Source: Candidatus Pacearchaeota archaeon (GTDB taxonomy: Archaea > Nanobdellota > Nanobdellia > Pacearchaeales > GW2011-AR1). Taken from it: a DNA stretch of 8,065 nt. The notes beneath the pieces were generated by a model, which was given only the letters and a program-made list of their open reading frames with translations, did not search any database and was not told the DNA's origin. This document shows positions 5,439 through 8,065 of the stretch, one piece after another. The stretch covers positions 1 to 8,065 of the forward strand of contig JACQLL010000087.1 in assembly GCA_016234025.1 (NCBI GenBank), read 5' to 3'. The first letter of the stretch is position 1; every line of letters starts with the position of its first letter. Both the position numbers and the translations under genes were made by a program.

Positions 5439-6113
5439 TTAGTTTGTTAAGTAATTTTCGATTTCTTCTTCGGAGTGAAATCCTTCTAAAGTCGTCTTCT
5501 CATTTATGATTAATGTCGGCAGGTAAGTTACATTATAAATTCTTTTCTGAAGGTCTACCGAGTTTAATTCCAGGTCTCCTGCGATAGGTAAGAGTATTAC
5601 GCTGTTTCCTTTTTTCTCTTTTATAGTTTTCAAGACGTTTGAGATAACTTGTTGTTCGGAAACTTTTCCGTTGCTGTTTGGCTCATTTTCGTAGATGTAA
5701 ACTATCGTGTCGAAATCGGCGCCGCATCTTTCTTTAAGCAAAATTGAATTTAGCCAGAGTTCTGTTTTTAGTAAAACGTATTTTTTCTTCTCGCTCTTTA
5801 TATTTTCTGTTAGCTGGCTTGCTTCTTCATATTTTTCCAGGTCAAGTCCCCTTAAGTATAGGTCGTCTGCGAAGATGAAATTTTGCTCGATTGCCTGTTC
5901 GCAGGATGCCCGGTCCATTATTTGGTAATAGTAGTTTTGGAGTTTTAAATCAAGGGCTTCTATTTCGAAATTATTGTAATTCTCAACGACTTTATTTGTT
6001 CTTTGAAATTCTACGTAAAAACCGAGAGTGAATCCGATTGTTATTAAGACTAATGTTATGAGCAACGACTCCACGAATATTTTTAGTTTTTCGTTTTTTA
6101 TTTTGTATACCAT
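5439..6113 (-). CDS. Membrane-anchored thioredoxin-fold protein lacking CXXC
   Basis: The product is 224 residues. A basic N-terminus and one membrane segment (about 13-35) anchor it with the rest outside. A helical region (about 42-128, with C71 and C130 flanking it) is followed by a thioredoxin-like fold (about 133-222): strand TIVYIYE, a helix, strand VILLPIAGD, helix VDLQKRIYNV, then YLPTLIIN with the conserved cis-proline position P199, and a final helix after LEGFHSEEE. The loop after the first strand (ENEPNSNG, 142-149) is where CXXC normally sits, and it has no cysteine. Related DPANN proteins, as I recall them, carry CPDC there. This copy is therefore probably not a dithiol oxidoreductase and may be structural or a binding partner. 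C71 and C130 could form a disulfide. It overlaps the glycosyltransferase gene by 16 bp and has a Shine-Dalgarno site. Confidence 0.8.
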   Translation of the reverse strand: MVYKIKNEKLKIFVESLLITLVLITIGFTLGFYVEFQRTNKVVENYNNFEIEALDLKLQNYYYQIMDRASCEQAIEQNFIFADDLYLRGLDLEKYEEASQLTENIKSEKKKYVLLKTELWLNSILLKERCGADFDTIVYIYENEPNSNGKVSEQQVISNVLKTIKEKKGNSVILLPIAGDLELNSVDLQKRIYNVTYLPTLIINEKTTLEGFHSEEEIENYLTN

Positions 6114-7330
6114 CTTATATCTCTCCTTGCTAATTTGTAGATAGCTTGTATCAATGGAATTATGTACAAGGGCCTATAAATCATAGTGTATGATAATATC
6201 CTTAAAATCTTTTGGTTGCCTGTCTCCGATGTTTTGAATCCTAATTTGTAGTGCCAGATAGCCATTGCAAAGAAAATTAGCCCGAGGAAGATTAGCAGTG
6301 TTAAATATATGTCGAACCCGAGTTGGTTCAGCAAGTCGTATCCTCTGAAAGCGTAATAGACTGAATAAAAGTAAAATGAACCCTTTATCCAGATGAATCT
6401 TGTTAACAGGAGGAACCCGACTATAGCGAGGACGAACGAGAGCCCGACGTAAGGGATGACGAAGTAGCCAAAAAGGTTTCCGGGTTTTCTGAAAACAAAT
6501 TTTCTGTACTTGTAAAGTGTTTGTATTCCTCCCAAGTTCCATCTAACTCTTTGTTTTATCCAAGTTTTGAGGTCTTCGGGGACGGTTGTATAAACGATTG
6601 CGGAATATGACATTTTTGTTTTGTACCCTTCGCTAAGGATGTGCCATGTTATCTCGATGTCTTCCGTCATATTTGCCGGGTCGAATCCACCGATTTTTTC
6701 TACCACTGATTTTCGGTAAATGCTCAACGGGCCGTTTGTTACGTAAACAGAGTCCACGAAGTCAAGTAATTTTCTTGTCCATGCGATTATCGAGTAATCT
6801 AAAACCTGATATCTGCCCAGCCAATTTTTTTTGTTTTTTACTAAGACCCTTGAGGTTACAGCAGACACGTTTTCTTCTTCGAAGTAACCGACCATTTTTT
6901 CCAGAGCGTCGGGTTTTGGATAGGAGTCTGCGTCTGTTACGGCGATTAATTCACCACTTGCTATTTTTATTGCCTGATTTAAGGAATCTGCTTTTCCGGA
7001 GTTTTTTTTGCTTAGCAGTTTCACGATTCCCTTGTATTTTTTTTCCAGACTCTTCCCTATCTCTTCTGTTTTGTCTTTGCTTCCGTCGTTTATTATTATT
7101 ATCTCCTTTTTTTCATTTGGGTAAGTTGTGTTCATTAATGCTTCGACTGTATTCCGGATTGAATCTTCTTCGTTGTATGCAGGGACTAAGAAAGAAATTG
7201 TCGGATATTTCGTTGGTTTTGGGTAGTCGTTAATTCTTTTTTTGTTTCTAAGGTGGAGTTCTAAGAAGATAGTCACGAAAAGGATTCCGAAAAAGAACAT
7301 TACTACGTAAATTGCGGTTAGTATATTCAT
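6098..7330 (-). CDS. Membrane-bound family 2 glycosyltransferase, processive type
   Basis: The protein (410 residues) transfers sugar from an NDP-sugar to a growing glycan or lipid acceptor at the cytoplasmic face of the membrane. An N-terminal membrane segment (about 3-25) precedes a GT-A domain (about 43-275). Key residues are VPAYNEED at 49-56, D82 in NDGS, the metal-binding DAD at 133-135, TED at 222-224 and QRVRW at 260-264. This D, DXD, (T)ED, QXXRW set is shared with cellulose, hyaluronan and poly-N-acetylglucosamine synthases. Further membrane segments follow at about 288-311, 341-358 and 381-399. The sugar and product cannot be told from the sequence. It is the middle gene of an operon: its ATG overlaps the scpB stop codon by 1 nt (TAATG) and its 3' end overlaps the thioredoxin-fold gene by 16 bp. 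It may make an exopolysaccharide or surface glycan. Confidence 0.92.
   Translation of the reverse strand: MNILTAIYVVMFFFGILFVTIFLELHLRNKKRINDYPKPTKYPTISFLVPAYNEEDSIRNTVEALMNTTYPNEKKEIIIINDGSKDKTEEIGKSLEKKYKGIVKLLSKKNSGKADSLNQAIKIASGELIAVTDADSYPKPDALEKMVGYFEEENVSAVTSRVLVKNKKNWLGRYQVLDYSIIAWTRKLLDFVDSVYVTNGPLSIYRKSVVEKIGGFDPANMTEDIEITWHILSEGYKTKMSYSAIVYTTVPEDLKTWIKQRVRWNLGGIQTLYKYRKFVFRKPGNLFGYFVIPYVGLSFVLAIVGFLLLTRFIWIKGSFYFYSVYYAFRGYDLLNQLGFDIYLTLLIFLGLIFFAMAIWHYKLGFKTSETGNQKILRILSYTMIYRPLYIIPLIQAIYKLARRDIRWYTK
6122..6128 (-). promoter_or_regulatory. Shine-Dalgarno site for the thioredoxin-fold gene
   Basis: On the minus strand aaggaga ends 8 nt before the ATG at 6113, the classical spacing. 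It lies inside the 3' end of the glycosyltransferase gene. It supports this start for an internal operon gene and contrasts with the leaderless promoters of the lead genes. Confidence 0.65.
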
Positions 7331-7914
7331 TATTTTGTTTTGTCTCCTTTGTAGTCTTCTAAGTTTTCCGCCTCTTGAGATTGTGCTATTAATTCAGTTT
7401 TATCTTCCGTATCCTCTGTGTGGAAATAATCATAGAACTTGTCGTTTATCGTTAATTCTGCCGTGTGTCCGGTTTTTTTCTTATTTATGAGACCCATTTC
7501 AACGAACATTCTTATATGATCGTATGCTTTGTTGCCGCGCACATTTATTATAACTGATTGTTTTATCGGCTGTTTGTATGCAATCACTGCAAGCGTTTCC
7601 TGTTCTGCCTTCGTAAACTCCGACTTTCCGCTCGCGAATTTATTGACCAGCCACGTAAAGTTTTCGTCGACATCCATCTTCCACGCATTATTTTTTTCTA
7701 TAATTTTTATCCCTGACTCTTTGTATTTATCTTCCAAGTCAGAAAGAATTTTCCTTAACAAAATCGGGCTAACGTCTGTTAATGCAATAAGCTCCGGCAT
7801 TTTTAGGAAGCGCCCTGAAATGAACAGAGCCGCCTCGACTTTTTTTAGATTCTCTGTCTCTATTTCCAAGTCAAGTTCTTCGACACTTTTTTGCGTTGTA
7901 TTTTCTGGGTTCAT
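7330..7914 (-). CDS. scpB: Segregation and condensation protein B (ScpB)
   Basis: ScpB (194 residues here) is the winged-helix kite subunit that binds ScpA in the SMC complex and helps condense and segregate the chromosome. Two winged-helix domains are visible. The first (about 22-90) begins LKKVEAALFISG, a standard ScpB opening. The second (about 100-165) holds the family signature KAEQETLAVIAYKQPI at 102-117, then IINVRG and MGLINKKKTG. An acidic tail (about 165-194) is extra. The length is close to usual for ScpB. It leads an operon with a glycosyltransferase and a membrane thioredoxin-fold protein. scpA and smc are not in the window, an unusual arrangement because scpA often sits beside scpB. 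The start at 7914 is supported by a TATA-like box 26 bp upstream. Confidence 0.93.
   Translation of the reverse strand: MNPENTTQKSVEELDLEIETENLKKVEAALFISGRFLKMPELIALTDVSPILLRKILSDLEDKYKESGIKIIEKNNAWKMDVDENFTWLVNKFASGKSEFTKAEQETLAVIAYKQPIKQSVIINVRGNKAYDHIRMFVEMGLINKKKTGHTAELTINDKFYDYFHTEDTEDKTELIAQSQEAENLEDYKGDKTK
7343..7350 (-). promoter_or_regulatory. Shine-Dalgarno site for the glycosyltransferase gene
   Basis: On the minus strand aaaggaga lies 12 nt before the ATG at 7330, inside the end of scpB. Its spacing is somewhat long but usable. Together with the 1-nt stop/start overlap it suggests translation by reinitiation or coupling within the operon. Confidence 0.55.
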
Positions 7915-7920
7915 AATACT

Positions 7921-7945
7921 CTTAAATAAGAAGAGTTTTAAAATT
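7921..7945. promoter_or_regulatory. Two overlapping divergent TATA-like boxes
   Basis: The leftward box, ttttaaaatt at about 7936-7945, is centred 26 bp before the scpB ATG at 7914. The rightward box, cttaaataag at 7921-7930, is centred 26 bp before an ATG at 7951. Each box lies between the other box and its start, so the two promoters would compete for the same DNA. A 6-bp inverted repeat (actctt at 7918-7923, aagagt at 7931-7936) surrounds the rightward box and may be a weak operator or chance. Confidence 0.45.
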
Positions 7946-7966
7946 TATTTATGGAGAAAGGATTTA

Positions 7967-8007
7967 TAGCAACTGACTTAAATAACTCCCCAAATTGTCA
8001 GTTGCTA
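7967..8007. repeat. 11-bp perfect stem-loop with 19-nt loop
   Basis: tagcaactgac at 7967-7977 is the exact reverse complement of gtcagttgcta at 7997-8007, with 19 nt between them. The 3' arm can alternatively pair (cagttgc, 7999-8005) with gcaactg at 8057-8063. The loop length equals that of the hairpin at 43-87. Confidence 0.65.
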
Positions 8008-8009
8008 CA

Positions 8010-8043
8010 CCGAGAACCTTTTCTGCTTTGCGCAGGTTCTCGG
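8010..8043. repeat. 10-bp GC-rich perfect stem-loop
   Basis: ccgagaacct at 8010-8019 pairs perfectly with aggttctcgg at 8034-8043 across a 14-nt loop that may itself fold further. It is enclosed by the 7-bp outer stem 7999-8005/8057-8063. On the minus strand that outer stem is followed directly by ACA, which is reminiscent of an H/ACA RNA, but the distances are not canonical and no K-turn is visible. Confidence 0.65.
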
Positions 8044-8065
8044 GGCCGTCAAGAATGCAACTGTC

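Larger units (their letters stand above)
7951..8065 (+). other. Structured stretch, GC-rich at its right end: candidate ncRNA or start of a gene, cut by the window edge
   Basis: The last 66 bp are about 53% G+C by hand count, clearly above the AT-rich genes around them. They are packed with inverted repeats. In AT-rich archaeal genomes such islands often mark structural RNAs. The stretch begins 26 bp after a rightward TATA-like box. An open frame also starts at the ATG at 7951 and has no stop through 8064 (38 codons). It would encode a Cys-containing peptide that I do not recognise, using GC-rich codons unlike its neighbours, so an RNA gene seems somewhat more likely than a protein. I could not fit it to tRNA, 5S rRNA, SRP RNA, RNase P RNA or a C/D box RNA. 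Confidence 0.35.

Noticed and set aside
6646..7233. 195-codon open frame on the plus strand opposite the glycosyltransferase gene
   Set aside because: It translates to a Leu/Arg/Phe/Ser-rich sequence without domain features, and the opposite strand has all glycosyltransferase motifs. It is a codon-bias shadow.
7529..7969. 146-codon open frame on the plus strand opposite scpB
   Set aside because: Low-complexity Ser/Phe/Ile-rich translation antisense to a clear ScpB, running through the scpB promoter.
7999..8065. H/ACA guide RNA on the minus strand (outer stem followed by ACA, 10-bp upper stem)
   Set aside because: The pocket-to-ACA distance is about 11 nt rather than 14-16, the lower stem is only 7 bp, and no K-turn or K-loop is evident. 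It is kept only as an unassigned structured region.

Overview
The window looks like a piece of an AT-rich archaeal chromosome, most likely from a DPANN lineage (Pacearchaeota/Woesearchaeota-like). The evidence is a RadB recombinase paralogue, an archaeal-type ATP-dependent DNA ligase, an MBF1-like helix-turn-helix protein and a small coiled-coil protein of a kind common in DPANN genomes. Most lead genes also have a TATA-like box centred about 22-27 bp before the start codon, which implies leaderless mRNAs. The lineage call comes from family recognition by eye and was not tested by any search.

Left part (1-3347). Two tandem stem-loops (10-87) lie beyond the 3' end of a leftward gene for a small coiled-coil protein (103-432). 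That gene is divergent from radB (479-1171) across a 46-bp gap holding one near-symmetric TATA box. An unrecognised 123-residue gene (1214-1585) and an ATP-dependent DNA ligase (1620-3347) follow on the plus strand. Each has its own TATA-like box. An 18-bp perfect palindrome is centred on the ligase start codon. This block is concerned with DNA recombination, repair and replication, and the small middle gene may belong to it.

Middle part (3354-5387), minus strand. A 470-residue protein of unknown function has one membrane segment near each end and a large, probably extracytoplasmic, loop rich in Ser, Thr, Tyr and His. It converges on the ligase gene with a 6-bp gap. Upstream of it is an MBF1-like helix-turn-helix protein that lacks the usual zinc ribbon.

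Right part (5439-7914), minus strand. Three overlapping genes form an operon read leftward: scpB (SMC partner), a membrane-bound family 2 glycosyltransferase, and a membrane-anchored thioredoxin-fold protein without a CXXC site. The lead gene looks leaderless, while the two internal genes have Shine-Dalgarno sequences. The operon couples a chromosome-condensation factor to envelope functions.

Right edge (7915-8065). A 36-bp region carries two overlapping, oppositely directed TATA-like boxes, one for scpB and one pointing right. The rightward one leads into a structured stretch, GC-rich in its last 66 bp, with three copies of a 7-mer that allow alternative hairpins. It may be a non-coding RNA or the start of an unrecognised gene, and it runs off the window. 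This edge and the left edge stand out most from the annotated genes. I saw no tRNA, rRNA, CRISPR array, transposase or complete mobile element.
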